From positions 1,991,251 through 2,055,250 of the forward strand of contig NZ_GL385912.1 in the NCBI RefSeq assembly GCF_000146285.1: a stretch of DNA of 64,000 nt. The letters are read 5' to 3'. Below are positions 1-9,642 of the stretch, in pieces. The position numbers and the translations under genes were made by a program. The notes beneath the pieces were generated by a model that saw only the letters and a list, made by a program, of their open reading frames with translations, did no database searches and had not been told where the DNA came from. The stretch's first letter is position 1. The number at the start of each line of letters is the position of its first letter. Source of the stretch: Mobiluncus curtisii subsp. curtisii ATCC 35241. Its GTDB lineage: Bacteria > Actinomycetota > Actinomycetes > Actinomycetales > Actinomycetaceae.

Positions 1-215
1 CGCGTCACATCGTTGCCGTCAATATGTATCTGTCCCAAGTCCGGACGGTAGCGCCCCGAGACGATGTTCAGCAAGGTCGATTTGCCCGCCCCGTTAGAAC
101 CGATGATGGTCACGAAGTCGCCTTCATCCAACTGCAGGGAGATGTCACGCAGGGCAATTTTTTCGTTAACAGTGTGACGGAAAAACGCCTTGGAAATATG
201 TGAAAGTTCTAGCAT
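1..215 (-). CDS. ABC transporter ATP-binding protein (5' part only, runs off the window)
   Basis: Only the first 71 codons are present; the gene continues past base 1. The start is the ATG at 215, three bases after the permease stop. The N-terminal ABC ATPase fold is clear: a Walker A motif GSNGAGKST near residues 42-50, followed by LLNIVSGRYRPDLGQI. It should energise the permease encoded just upstream, with the lipoprotein at 1393-2376 delivering the substrate. The Walker B and signature motifs lie outside the window. Confidence 0.9.
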   Translation of the reverse strand, partial: MLELSHISKAFFRHTVNEKIALRDISLQLDEGDFVTIIGSNGAGKSTLLNIVSGRYRPDLGQIHIDGNDVT

Positions 216-218
216 GGC

Positions 219-1208
219 TCACAGTCCTTTCCGTCGCGTCCGTTTGGTAACATGTTTATCCGCCGGGCGGGTATCGCCGGAGTCAAGTTCCTCTGCATCC
301 GCTGTATCCCAGGGCTGCACCCCGGAGAACTCCGCAATGGGATGGTTCTTTTGCCATGAGAGAAACCCCTTCCACCGCGGGGCAATGAGGAACACCACCA
401 CGATGACTGCGCTCAACAGTTTCATATCGTTGGGGTTGAATCCCGGAATCATCAAGGCAGCTTGAATAATGACGCGATACACTACCGAACCGCCCACCAC
501 TGCCAACACTGCCATCCAAATACGTCCGGTGGGGATGAGCGCGGTGCCGATGATAACTGACGCTAGACCGGCAATAATCAGTCCGATACCCATAGAAATA
601 TCCGCAAAGCCTTGATATTGGGCGATGAGGGAACCGGACAGTGCCACCAAGCCGTTGGACAGCGCCAAGCCGACCAGTTTAGCCAAATCTGTGTTCACCC
701 CTTGGGCACGCGCCATTTCTTCGTTATCGCCGGTGGCACGCAAAGCCAACCCCAGATTGGTGGACAGGAACCACACGACTATCCCGCAGGCTACCAGCAA
801 GACCGCCAGCAAAATCGCCACGCTGACCCACGTCCCCACCAGATTCGCCTCGCGCAGTGGTGTAAACAGTGATTCTTCACGTCGGAACGGCAGGTTGGAT
901 TTGCCCATAATACGCAGGTTCACTGAATACAAACCAATCTGGGTCAAAATCCCTGCCAGGAGCGGATGAATTTTCCCCGCCGTGTTCAGCAAACCGGTAA
1001 TAAACCCAGCGATGAGTCCCACCGCGAATCCTGCCAAAGTTCCCAGCCAGGGGCTACCCCCGCCCAGAATGACTACCGCACAGGCAGCCGCTCCGGTGGT
1101 AAAACTCGAGTCAATCGTCAAATCGGCGAAATCGAGGATTCTAAATGTGAGGTACACCCCCAAGGCCATCAGCCCATAAATCAGGCCGAGTTCCACCGCA
1201 CCAATCAT
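219..1208 (-). CDS. ABC transporter permease (partner of PF04392-type binding protein)
   Basis: A 329-residue polytopic membrane protein with about eight hydrophobic segments and a basic C-terminal tail (KRTRRKGL). The sequence GLIYGLMALGVYLTFRILDFADLTIDSSFTTGAA resembles the permeases that pair with ABC_sub_bind (PF04392) binding proteins, such as the TrpXYZ-like importers, which are distantly related to LivH/LivM. Its neighbours agree: a binding lipoprotein upstream and an ATPase three bases downstream. The substrate cannot be read from sequence; aromatic amino acids are one possibility known for the family. Confidence 0.85.
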   Translation of the reverse strand: MIGAVELGLIYGLMALGVYLTFRILDFADLTIDSSFTTGAAACAVVILGGGSPWLGTLAGFAVGLIAGFITGLLNTAGKIHPLLAGILTQIGLYSVNLRIMGKSNLPFRREESLFTPLREANLVGTWVSVAILLAVLLVACGIVVWFLSTNLGLALRATGDNEEMARAQGVNTDLAKLVGLALSNGLVALSGSLIAQYQGFADISMGIGLIIAGLASVIIGTALIPTGRIWMAVLAVVGGSVVYRVIIQAALMIPGFNPNDMKLLSAVIVVVFLIAPRWKGFLSWQKNHPIAEFSGVQPWDTADAEELDSGDTRPADKHVTKRTRRKGL

Positions 1209-1341
1209 GTTTTCTCAAATCCTTACATGTATTCAAAAGGTTCCCCGGTTACGTTTTCGGGGTCGCTTATCCACTCATTAAACACGAGGCTGACACTCCA
1301 GCCAAAATAGCGCCCCAAAATACCGCGTCTTTCAACGCCGC

Positions 1342-1377
1342 AAAAGCCCACCCCGCTTTCTAGCTGGATGGGCTTTT
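1342..1377 (-). terminator. Hairpin between binding-protein and permease genes
   Basis: Inverted repeat with arms AAAAGCCCA (1342-1350) and TGGGCTTTT (1369-1377) and an 18-base loop. It lies 16 bases after the binding-protein stop and 133 bases before the permease start. On the minus strand the stem ends in a T-rich arm. It probably acts as a partial terminator or mRNA stabiliser so that more binding protein than permease is made. Confidence 0.55.
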
Positions 1378-1392
1378 GTCTATAGATATTGG

Positions 1393-2376
1393 TTACTTGA
1401 TAGTTTTATCGGCTTTAGCCAACAGTTCGTCAGAAAGAGGGTGTCCCTGTTTTTTGGCAGCCTCGGGGTTCACCACCAGCTGTGGTTTCTTTTGAGACTC
1501 TACCGGCATAGTTTTCGGCTGGACCTCACCTTTCAGAATTTTTACTGCCATTTCCCCGGTCTGGTGACCCAGTTCCCGGTAATCCAGACCCAGGGTCAAA
1601 GCTGCCCCGTTTTCAACTGAGCTGGTATCCCCCGTCACCGTGAGAATGCCTTTTTCCTCTGCCACTTGCAGCACGGAATCCAAAGCAGCTATCACAGTAT
1701 TATCGGTAGGAATATAAATGGCGTCTACCCCGGTGAGGGTTTGCGCAGCCTGTTGGACTTCAGCAGTGTTGGTGATGGTTTTTTCCACTACTTCCAGCCC
1801 TTGTTTCTTGGCTTCAGCTTTCGCCATTTTGACTTGCACTTGGGAGTTTACCTCTCCTGAGGAATAGATAACGCCAATCTTGTGAGCATCCGGAATCACC
1901 TGTTTGACCAAGTCAATCTGTTGAGCCACCGGATTCATATCCGTAGTGCCGGTCACGTTGTAACCCGGCGCTTCGTTAGACTTGACCAGCTCCGCTGTCA
2001 CCGGGTCTGTCACCGCGGTAAACAGCACCGGAACATCGACCACGTTCTGAGCAATGGACTGAGCCATAGGCGTGGCGATAGCGAACACCAAATCGTAATC
2101 GCCGGAGGCATACTTGGAAGCAATGGAGTTTACGTTGGTCTGATCCCCTTGCGCGTTGGAAACGTCATAGGAAACATCCAGTCCCGCCTGTTGCACCGCG
2201 TCCTTAAACCCGGCTACTGCCTCGTCCAAAGGCGGGAAACTGGCGTACTGGGCTATGGCGACTTTGTATCCGCCATCACCACCGGCAGCACCTCCCTTGG
2301 CACCGTCTGAAGACGAACAACTCGCCAGCGCCAACGCGGCTACACCGACAAATATTGAGGCAATTATTCTACGCAT
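1393..2376 (-). CDS. ABC transporter substrate-binding lipoprotein (PF04392-like)
   Basis: The start chosen is the ATG at 2376, which begins MRRIIASIFVGVAALALASC and has AAGGA upstream at suitable spacing; an upstream in-frame start would add 22 residues before a normal signal peptide. The lipobox LASC with a following Ser/Gly-rich linker indicates a lipid-anchored exported protein. The body (YKVAIAQYASFPPLDEAVAGFKDAV, GDYDLVFAIATPMAQS, VLFTAVTDPV, GVIYSSGEVNS) matches the ABC_sub_bind family, a periplasmic-binding fold with two lobes. First gene of a three-gene importer operon. Ligand unknown. Confidence 0.88.
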   Translation of the reverse strand: MRRIIASIFVGVAALALASCSSSDGAKGGAAGGDGGYKVAIAQYASFPPLDEAVAGFKDAVQQAGLDVSYDVSNAQGDQTNVNSIASKYASGDYDLVFAIATPMAQSIAQNVVDVPVLFTAVTDPVTAELVKSNEAPGYNVTGTTDMNPVAQQIDLVKQVIPDAHKIGVIYSSGEVNSQVQVKMAKAEAKKQGLEVVEKTITNTAEVQQAAQTLTGVDAIYIPTDNTVIAALDSVLQVAEEKGILTVTGDTSSVENGAALTLGLDYRELGHQTGEMAVKILKGEVQPKTMPVESQKKPQLVVNPEAAKKQGHPLSDELLAKADKTIK

Positions 2377-2500
2377 CAGGAAAATCCTTCGTTTGGGTGA
2401 ATATTGAAACTCACCATAACGCCATTCATGTTTTGAAAACAACTTGTCTCATATAGCGAACAGCGCTGCGATGGACCGCACCTGGTCTAAATACGGAAAA

Positions 2501-4126
2501 TTACACCGGACCGACAAACCGATCACGAATCCACCGGAGGATAGCCCTGATTCCGTCTGCGACCACTGTGTCAGTCACGTTACGCGACAGCCAAGAATAG
2601 AAACCCATAAACCAGAAAGTCAGGCGTTCAGTCCAGTTTCCAGAACGCCAATCCTTGGGCACCCAAGAGATGCTCTTTAAACGCGCAGCTGAAAAAACCT
2701 GGGTGTACTGCAAAATCGCTTCCAGACCGTGACGTATCCCCTGCCCGCTTTCGCCTTTACCCTGAATCGGTGCCCTCCACGACATGTCCATCGAGAAATA
2801 CGTGTCGTTGACACTAACCGTGGCAAACTCGGCATTGTTAATCAGGTTCCGCACGAAATCGATATCACGGGTAAAGACAGAGGCAGAGTCAATCACCCGG
2901 GACCCCGTCACCAAACGAACCACACTTGTGATGTCCTCAAATGGCAACAGCGCCACCAAGGGACCGTACACTTCCGTCTCTAAGAGGTCCAAATCGTAAG
3001 GCAAATTCGACAGTATGGTCGGTTCAAAGAAAGTCGGGCTAATCTCCGGACGCGGGTGAGACCCCATCAGCACCCGAGCACCGTTATCGAGAGCAAGTTT
3101 CACCACTTTCTCGCATTTCTTAACCCGACTGGGATACATCAGGGAGCCCATAGTGGCGTGTCGGTCCGTGAATCGACCCACTCGAATCTGTTCCTGGGTG
3201 TATTGGAGCATCATCTGTTCGAAGGGTTCTCGCACTGATTCATGTACGAAAATAATCTCGACAGAATTTATAGATTGTCCGGCATTGAGGAAAGCCGAAC
3301 GGGCACAGGCTTTCGCCGCATCCCACAGTTTCGCGTCATCCATCACCAACGCAATATTCTTAATCCCGCCAAAGCACGATACAGGGACCGAATGGCGCGC
3401 ACACTCCATCGAAATCTGTTGACACATCCGGTTCGATCCGATAGCTGCAACGTAGTCCAGAGCCGGGATGAACTTCATCCCAAACTGTGAAGAATCCGAG
3501 ACCACGACACGCCACGCGTCTTCGGGCATACCGGCTTCCACCAACATTGCTTTCATCAGCAGAGATCCCAGAGCTGCCTGGGGGGTCACAAAGTTGACCA
3601 CCGCGTTACCTGCCATGAGAGGATTCAGGATGTCGCAGACCATCGAGGTTGGATTGTCTGCAGAAGTGAACATCCCCACTACTCCTACCGGCCTGTACCA
3701 AACCCGGTAGGTGGACCGGGGGACAGTACCCGCACCTCGACGCGGTTTCCACAGATACTTGAGATTTCGTTTAATGCCTCGCACCTGGGTAATCATGTAG
3801 AAATATTCCGCGGAGGCATCCAGCCAGGATTTGCCACTCAACAGCTGATTGAGACCGATAATTGGTCCGTAATGACGCACCACCTGTTTCAAAAAACGAT
3901 ATAGGATACGCGAACGCGCGTAAAACCCCTCTTGTGACCACTGATCACTCACGGCATGAGCCCGGAGTACAGATTGTTCCCCTTCGGAAAAGGTGGAGCA
4001 ATGGATAGTTCCAAATGGTTCCCACGTCTGGACGTTGTAAACCGGGGTCTCAGCGCCACTCTCACTACGCCCAGCATCCAGCAGGGCTTGTACGAACTTG
4101 TCATTAATGCCCTTGGGGTATTCCAT
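2501..4126 (-). CDS. Aldehyde dehydrogenase-fold protein lacking catalytic residues (GabD2-like pseudoenzyme 1)
   Basis: A 541-residue protein with an ALDH fold resembling actinobacterial succinate-semialdehyde dehydrogenase. Recognisable blocks are AGNAVVNFVTPQAALG, FEPTILSNLPYDLDLLETEVYGP and SGQGIRHGLEAILQYTQ. The catalytic motif, normally N-x-G-Q-x-C, reads NAGQSI, so Ile286 replaces the nucleophilic cysteine. The ELGGK block that carries the general-base Glu reads CFGGIK (C251). The oxyanion Asn of the PWNYP motif reads ADNP, and the cofactor-binding Lys after GNAVV is missing. Dehydrogenase activity is therefore unlikely. The C-terminal ~45 residues are partly hydrophobic and end in GPV. 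The ATG at 4126 has a strong Shine-Dalgarno (AGAAAGGAGG), so it is expressed rather than decayed. A paralogue lies 91 bases upstream. Confidence 0.85.
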   Translation of the reverse strand: MEYPKGINDKFVQALLDAGRSESGAETPVYNVQTWEPFGTIHCSTFSEGEQSVLRAHAVSDQWSQEGFYARSRILYRFLKQVVRHYGPIIGLNQLLSGKSWLDASAEYFYMITQVRGIKRNLKYLWKPRRGAGTVPRSTYRVWYRPVGVVGMFTSADNPTSMVCDILNPLMAGNAVVNFVTPQAALGSLLMKAMLVEAGMPEDAWRVVVSDSSQFGMKFIPALDYVAAIGSNRMCQQISMECARHSVPVSCFGGIKNIALVMDDAKLWDAAKACARSAFLNAGQSINSVEIIFVHESVREPFEQMMLQYTQEQIRVGRFTDRHATMGSLMYPSRVKKCEKVVKLALDNGARVLMGSHPRPEISPTFFEPTILSNLPYDLDLLETEVYGPLVALLPFEDITSVVRLVTGSRVIDSASVFTRDIDFVRNLINNAEFATVSVNDTYFSMDMSWRAPIQGKGESGQGIRHGLEAILQYTQVFSAARLKSISWVPKDWRSGNWTERLTFWFMGFYSWLSRNVTDTVVADGIRAILRWIRDRFVGPV

Positions 4127-4217
4127 GTCTCCTCCTTTCTGTTGTAGTCTACTGCCTCGTTTGTCGAGCTAGTCCCCAAATCGTTGCTATGCGGGGCACG
4201 ATGAGACAAAAGCGGTT

Positions 4218-5840
4218 CTAAACTGGACCGTGAATTCGATTCTTAATGTGGTGCCACATATTGCGCCAGGCATAGGCAATCGCTGTGTCGGTGAACAGAA
4301 TCGAAGCAATCACCGCGGCGCGACTGGAGAAAAAGCTCCATCGTTCCATCCTGTTACCGGGCTGTAGGTCGTTTGAGATCCAGGGATGACCTTCTTGTCT
4401 GGTCACGGATTGCACGCGGGAATACTGCAAAATTGACTCCGCCCCATGACGGATTCCAGAACCGGTGTTCTTGATACCTTGAATCGGAGCGTTCCATGTC
4501 GAGTACAGACTCATGTAGGAATCGTTAATGACTACCGCCGCGCCGTCAACCGCGTGGACAAAATCACGCATCGTAGACTCGGATTCGGTAAACAGATAGG
4601 TACAGTAACTGTGTCGTGAAGTCCCTAAGTAACGTGATACTTCCGCGAGATCCTGGAAAGGTTGCAGATAGATGATCGGTCCGTGCACTTCGCTCTCAAA
4701 AAGCGCGGCATCTTGTGGCACTCTGGAGAGGATGGTCGGTTCAAAGAAAGACGGTCCCAATTCCGGGGCAGCATAGCCCCCGAGCACCAGCTCGGCTCCT
4801 CGCTGGACCGCATCGTCCACCAGCTCTTGCATTCTCTGTATCCGCTGAGGGGTCAACATCGGTCCCATAGTAGTGTCAGCGGAATCCAGAGAACCAATGG
4901 TGACCTGGTCAGACACAAAATCTTTCAAAGCTAGTTTAAAGTAATCAAAAATAGACTCCTGTACCCAGATGATTTCGGCTCCGTTCACGGACTGCCCTGC
5001 GAATTGGAAACCGGCACGTGCCATTGCCCGAACCGCATGATCAAAACGACAGTCTTCGCTAATCACCCCGACATTGTGCACTTGGAGGAAACCTTTGAAA
5101 GGAACCTTGTATTCCTGACAAACTCGTGAAATCCTGCGTCCCAGTTTTTCTGAGCCTAAAACTGACACCATATCCAAACCGGGAATTACCGAACGACCTG
5201 CTTTGGAAGTCGTATCCGGAATGATTTTCCACAAGCCATAAGGCATCCCTGCATCCACCAGCATGGCGTGCATCAATACGGCACCCAAAGCGGCTTGGGG
5301 AGTCACAAAATTGACTACAGCATTGCCTGCCGCAATCGCCTGGAGGACATCGTTAACTGAAGAAAGCGGCCACTCTGGTGACGTAAAAATTCCCACGGTG
5401 CCCAAGGGCCGCTGGTAGACCCGCCACCGCGAACCTGGCAGCACTCCCCTACCAGCTCGCCGTTTACCTAAACGGCGGCTGCTATATTTAATATTTCGCG
5501 CAGTGGACAAAACATCTAGAAATTCCTCATGGGAGTCAATCAATGATTTGCCGCTGAGCATTTGCGACAGGGCGACCATTTCATTTTGAAACTTCCACAC
5601 TAACTGGGAAAAGCGAGCTAAGACCTTGGCACGTCCAAAGGGCCCCATCTCCGTCCAGACCACCTGGGCAGCCTGCACTGTCATCAGCGATTCTTGGGCA
5701 TCTTCGGGAGAAGCCGTAGCTACCCTAGTCAGCAGTCGTCCCGATTCCACATCGACCACGTCTTTGCGGGGGCCGTGCATCCAGGACAAAAATTCTGCCA
5801 AGGTAGCAAAGAATCTGTCGTCCAAGACACCAGAACGCAC
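4218..5840 (-). CDS. Aldehyde dehydrogenase-fold protein lacking catalytic residues (GabD2-like pseudoenzyme 2)
   Basis: A 540-residue paralogue of the next gene, with a GTG start at 5840 preceded by AGAGAGGGG. The catalytic motif reads FAGQSV, placing Val285 where the cysteine should be. The ELGGK block is replaced by GFLQVH with no Glu, and the PWNYP block reads SPEWPL. It shares with its neighbour the stretch AGNAVVNFVTPQAALG, the E-x-x-x-GP block (ESEVHGP) and the motif SGIRHGAESILQYS. The C-terminus is again hydrophobic (RAAVIASILFTDTAIAYAW) and ends in HGPV. The frame is open and conserved over its full length, which argues for a retained non-catalytic or altered role. No pathway partner is visible; the two probably form an operon. 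Confidence 0.85.
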   Translation of the reverse strand: MRSGVLDDRFFATLAEFLSWMHGPRKDVVDVESGRLLTRVATASPEDAQESLMTVQAAQVVWTEMGPFGRAKVLARFSQLVWKFQNEMVALSQMLSGKSLIDSHEEFLDVLSTARNIKYSSRRLGKRRAGRGVLPGSRWRVYQRPLGTVGIFTSPEWPLSSVNDVLQAIAAGNAVVNFVTPQAALGAVLMHAMLVDAGMPYGLWKIIPDTTSKAGRSVIPGLDMVSVLGSEKLGRRISRVCQEYKVPFKGFLQVHNVGVISEDCRFDHAVRAMARAGFQFAGQSVNGAEIIWVQESIFDYFKLALKDFVSDQVTIGSLDSADTTMGPMLTPQRIQRMQELVDDAVQRGAELVLGGYAAPELGPSFFEPTILSRVPQDAALFESEVHGPIIYLQPFQDLAEVSRYLGTSRHSYCTYLFTESESTMRDFVHAVDGAAVVINDSYMSLYSTWNAPIQGIKNTGSGIRHGAESILQYSRVQSVTRQEGHPWISNDLQPGNRMERWSFFSSRAAVIASILFTDTAIAYAWRNMWHHIKNRIHGPV

Positions 5841-5950
5841 CGCGACCCCTCTCTGCCTGTCGATGGAAAGTTACAAAAAACAGCTCCACCAATTATAGCT
5901 AAGGTGGGAAGCTATTATGGGCTTTGACGGATTCTTTAAGTTAATAGCAG

Positions 5951-5981
5951 GATGGGCAGGAAACTACGTTTCCTGCCCATC
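5951..5981 (-). terminator. Perfect hairpin after tuf
   Basis: Perfect 14-bp inverted repeat (GATGGGCAGGAAAC, loop TAC, GTTTCCTGCCCATC) 24 bases past the tuf stop. The downstream T-tract is weak (CTGCTATTAACTT), but the position and stem strength fit the end of the str operon. Confidence 0.7.
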
Positions 5982-6004
5982 GCTGTGTAATCTACCGTAG
6001 GTAA

Positions 6005-7201
6005 TTACGCAATAATCTTGGTCACCTTACCGGAACCAACGGTACGACCGCCTTCACGAATAGCGAAGCCGAGACCTTCCTCCATAGCGATAGGCTGAAT
6101 CAGCTCAACGCTAATTTCGGTGGTGTCGCCAGGCATAACCATTTCGGTGCCTTCGGGCAGGTGAATAACACCGGTCACGTCGGTGGTGCGGAAGAAGAAC
6201 TGCGGGCGGTAGCCGTCGTAGAACGACTTGTGACGTCCACCTTCGTCCTTCTTCAAGATGTAGACCTTGCCCTCGAACTTGGTGTGCGGGGTCACGGAGC
6301 CAGGAATGCAGACAACCTGACCGCGCTCAACGTCCTCACGCTTGGTGCCACGCAGCAACAGACCACAGTTCTCGCCGGCGTAGGCTTCGTCCATGGACTT
6401 GTGGAACATTTCGATACCGGTAACGGTGGTCTTTTGCGTAGGACGAATACCTACGATTTCCACTTCGGCGTTCAACGGTAGCTTGCCGCGTTCCACACGA
6501 CCGGTCACTACGGTACCGCGACCAGTAATGGTGAAGACGTCTTCGATAGGCATCAAGAACGGCTTGTCGAGGTCACGAACAGGCTCAGGAATGTAGGTAT
6601 CGACCGCTTCCATGAGCTCTTCAATCTTCTTGGTCCACTCGGGGTCGCCTTCCAGGGCCTTCAGAGCGGAAACGTGGATAATCGGGCAGTCACGATCGAA
6701 GCCCTGCTTCTCCAGGTCATCGCGGATTTCGTCCTCGACGATTTCGAGCATGTCTTCGTCCACATCGGAAGAATCGCACTTGTTCAGAGCGACCAGGATG
6801 GAGGGCACGCCAACCTGCTTAGCCAACAGGATGTGTTCCTTGGTCTGAGCCATCGGACCGTCAGTAGCAGCCACCACGAGGATAGCGCCGTCCATCTGCG
6901 CCGCGCCGGTAATCATGTTCTTGATGTAGTCGGCGTGACCGGGGGCGTCCACGTGAGCGTAGTGACGGTTGGGGGTTTCGTATTCAACGTGAGAAACGTT
7001 GATGGTGATGCCGCGCTGACGTTCCTCGGGAGCGTTATCCACCTGATCGAAGGGGGTGAACTTGTTTGCGGGCAAATCCGGATACTTATCAGCCAACACC
7101 TTGGTGATAGCTGCAGTCAGAGTAGTCTTGCCGTGGTCAACGTGACCAATGGTGCCGACGTTAACGTGCGGCTTGTCATGAGTATAAGTGCCTTGTGCCA
7201 C
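6005..7201 (-). CDS. tuf: Elongation factor Tu
   Basis: A 398-residue GTPase that delivers aminoacyl-tRNA to the ribosome. G1 is GHVDHGKT (19-26), G3 is [10 protein letters not shown]4 is NKCD, followed by the two beta-barrel domains and the usual C-terminus. Start is GTG at 7201 with AGGAGG ten bases upstream. It is the last gene of rpsL-rpsG-fusA-tuf; the 209-base gap after fusA holds a large inverted repeat. Confidence 0.98.
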   Translation of the reverse strand: MAQGTYTHDKPHVNVGTIGHVDHGKTTLTAAITKVLADKYPDLPANKFTPFDQVDNAPEERQRGITINVSHVEYETPNRHYAHVDAPGHADYIKNMITGAAQMDGAILVVAATDGPMAQTKEHILLAKQVGVPSILVALNKCDSSDVDEDMLEIVEDEIRDDLEKQGFDRDCPIIHVSALKALEGDPEWTKKIEELMEAVDTYIPEPVRDLDKPFLMPIEDVFTITGRGTVVTGRVERGKLPLNAEVEIVGIRPTQKTTVTGIEMFHKSMDEAYAGENCGLLLRGTKREDVERGQVVCIPGSVTPHTKFEGKVYILKKDEGGRHKSFYDGYRPQFFFRTTDVTGVIHLPEGTEMVMPGDTTEISVELIQPIAMEEGLGFAIREGGRTVGSGKVTKIIA

Positions 7202-7337
7202 TTCTTTCTTTCCTCCTGGATTTAGGTAGTTTTGCTCCGTAATAAATAAGCAGATGTCAGATTACCACTATCTTACGGATTTTCCTACCTGAGTTTTTCT
7301 TGATTTCTTCTTCTTGCGGATATTGTGAGTTTTCCCA

Positions 7338-7392
7338 AGAGTGTCCCCGGCTCTTGTCGAGACGTACCCGGCGAACGTTCCGGGGACACTCT
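7338..7392 (-). other. 13-bp inverted repeat between fusA and tuf
   Basis: Arms AGAGTGTCCCCGG (7338-7350) and CCGGGGACACTCT (7380-7392) are perfect, with a 29-base loop. The hairpin starts 18 bases after the fusA stop and ends 136 bases before the tuf start. No T-tract follows on the minus strand, so it may be an attenuator, an mRNA-processing or stability element, or a weak terminator that separates tuf expression. Confidence 0.6.
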
Positions 7393-7410
7393 GAAAAGGG
7401 AAAATAACCC

Positions 7411-9549
7411 TTATGCACCGCGGTTATTGGCGATGATTTCTTCGGAAACCGAACGCGGAACCTCGGCGTAGGAATCGAACTGCATGGTGAACACCGCGCG
7501 TCCCTGCGTCTTGGAACGCAGGTCACCGATGTAACCAAACATTTCTGACAGCGGCACCTTGGCGCGAATAACCTTCACGCCCTGGCCGTCGTTCATGGAA
7601 GCAATGTTGCCGCGGCGGGAATTCAGGTCGCCGATGACGTCGCCCATGTATTCCTCGGGGGTGCGAACTTCCACATCCATGATGGGTTCCAAGATGACGG
7701 GGTTCGCCTTCTTGGCGCCTTCCTTGAACACCATGTTGCCGGCAATCTTGAAAGCCATTTCCGACGAGTCAACTTCGTGGTAAGCGCCGTCTTCCAGCGT
7801 TGCCTTCACGTCCACCATCGGGTATCCAGCCAGCACGCCGGATTCCATAGCTTCCTGGATGCCTGCGTCAACGGAAGGAATGTATTCGCGTGGAACACGA
7901 CCCCCGGTGACCTTGTCTTCAAAGGCATAAGTCTTGCCTTCGGCACGTTCTTCTTCGCTCAGCGGCTCGAATGTCACCAGCACCTTAGCGAACTGACCGG
8001 AACCACCGGTCTGTTTCTTGTGGGTGTATTCGACCTTCTCGACCTTCTTCTTGATGGTCTCGCGGTAAGCCACCATGGGCTTGCCCACGTTAGCTTCGAC
8101 TTTAAACTCGCGCTTCATCCGGTCCACGATGATGTCCAAGTGCAACTCACCCATACCGCCAATAACGGTCTGACCGGTTTCCTCGTCCAAACGCACGGTG
8201 AAGGTCGGATCTTCTTCTGCCAGTTTCTGGATAGCAGTACCCATCTTTTCCTGGTCAGCCTTTGACTTCGGCTCCACTGCCACGTGAATCACGGGGTCGG
8301 GGAAGGTCATGGATTCCAGCACAATCGGCTTATCAATGGCACACAGGGTGTCACCGGTGGTGGTTTCCTTCAGACCGATAAAGGCGTAGATGTGACCAGC
8401 GTGTGCAACTTCCACCGGATTCTCGTGGTTGGAGTGCATCTGGAACAGCTTGCCCACACGCTCTTTCTTGCCCTTAGTGGAGTTGTAAATCTGGGTGCCC
8501 TGTTCGGCTTTACCAGAGTAAACACGCACGTAGGTCAGTTTGCCATAGAACGGGTGCACCGCCACCTTGAAAGCCAGGGCGGCAAAAGGCTCATTCTCGT
8601 CAGGCTTGCGGGATTCGGTTTCGCCGTCCTCTTCGTGACCGGGACGGAAACCACGAACCTCCTCGACGTCCAACGGGCAGGGCAGATAGTCGATAACCCC
8701 GTCCAAGCAAGGCTGCACGCCCTTGTTCTTGAAAGCGGAGCCACCGTAGACCGGGTAAATTTCGGAACGGATGGTACGCGCCCGGATTCCCTGCTTGATT
8801 TGGTCAACGCTCAGCTCACCGTTCTCAAGGTAGGTTTCCATCAGCTCATCGCTGGCTTCAGCAGCCTCTTCGGTAGCGGTTTCGAGATACTTTGCGGCCT
8901 TTTCCTGGTATTCTGCGGGAATGTCTTTGTATTCGACAATGGCGCCCTTGGTATCGTTGCCATCAGCGTCTTTCTCGGGGAAGTACACGGCTTGCTGACG
9001 CAAAACGTCGACTACACCGACAAAGTCGGATTCGGCACCCATCGGGAAAGTCATCACGACCGGGCGAGCGCCCAAGCGGTCAATGATGGTCTGAACCGAG
9101 AAATCAAAGTCAGCGCCCAGCTTGTCCATCTTGTTGATGAAGCAGATACGCGGCACGTTGTACTTGTCAGCTTGGCGCCACACGGTTTCGGACTGCGGCT
9201 CCACGCCTTCCTTACCGTCGAACACTGCTACCGCGCCGTCCAGAACACGCAGGGAACGTTCCACCTCAACGGTGAAGTCCACGTGTCCGGGAGTGTCGAT
9301 GATGTTGATTTGATGTTTGTTCCAGAAACAGGTGGTAGCCGCGGAGGTAATGGTGATACCGCGCTCTTGTTCCTGTTCCATCCAGTCCATAGTCGAAGCG
9401 CCATCGTGAGTTTCACCGATTTTGTAGTTAATTCCGGTGTAGAACAGGATGCGTTCCGTCGTGGTCGTCTTACCGGCATCAATGTGTGCCATGATGCCAA
9501 TGTTGCGGACCTTCTTAAGGTCAGTTAGCACGTCAAGTGCCACGGGCAT
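7411..9549 (-). CDS. fusA: Elongation factor G
   Basis: A 712-residue translocase GTPase that moves tRNA-mRNA through the ribosome and works with RRF in recycling. G1 AHIDAGKT (21-28), G3 DTPGHVDF, G4 NKMD, then domains II to V with the expected GMGELHLDI and RGNIASM blocks. ATG start at 9549 with GAAGGGA upstream. Standard position between rpsG and tuf. Confidence 0.98.
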   Translation of the reverse strand: MPVALDVLTDLKKVRNIGIMAHIDAGKTTTTERILFYTGINYKIGETHDGASTMDWMEQEQERGITITSAATTCFWNKHQINIIDTPGHVDFTVEVERSLRVLDGAVAVFDGKEGVEPQSETVWRQADKYNVPRICFINKMDKLGADFDFSVQTIIDRLGARPVVMTFPMGAESDFVGVVDVLRQQAVYFPEKDADGNDTKGAIVEYKDIPAEYQEKAAKYLETATEEAAEASDELMETYLENGELSVDQIKQGIRARTIRSEIYPVYGGSAFKNKGVQPCLDGVIDYLPCPLDVEEVRGFRPGHEEDGETESRKPDENEPFAALAFKVAVHPFYGKLTYVRVYSGKAEQGTQIYNSTKGKKERVGKLFQMHSNHENPVEVAHAGHIYAFIGLKETTTGDTLCAIDKPIVLESMTFPDPVIHVAVEPKSKADQEKMGTAIQKLAEEDPTFTVRLDEETGQTVIGGMGELHLDIIVDRMKREFKVEANVGKPMVAYRETIKKKVEKVEYTHKKQTGGSGQFAKVLVTFEPLSEEERAEGKTYAFEDKVTGGRVPREYIPSVDAGIQEAMESGVLAGYPMVDVKATLEDGAYHEVDSSEMAFKIAGNMVFKEGAKKANPVILEPIMDVEVRTPEEYMGDVIGDLNSRRGNIASMNDGQGVKVIRAKVPLSEMFGYIGDLRSKTQGRAVFTMQFDSYAEVPRSVSEEIIANNRGA

Positions 9550-9642
9550 GTCCCTTCGTTAGTGTTTGTTGTTTCTTGTAATTCCAAAAGTCCCTCGGTG
9601 CTGACTTGCAACCGGAACTTACGGTTAGCGACTGCCCGGCGA

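Noticed and set aside
8284-9528. Long 414-codon frame on the plus strand opposite fusA
   Set aside because: It is antisense to a certain EF-G gene and arises from its codon bias; low-complexity Val/His/Gly composition and no ribosome site.
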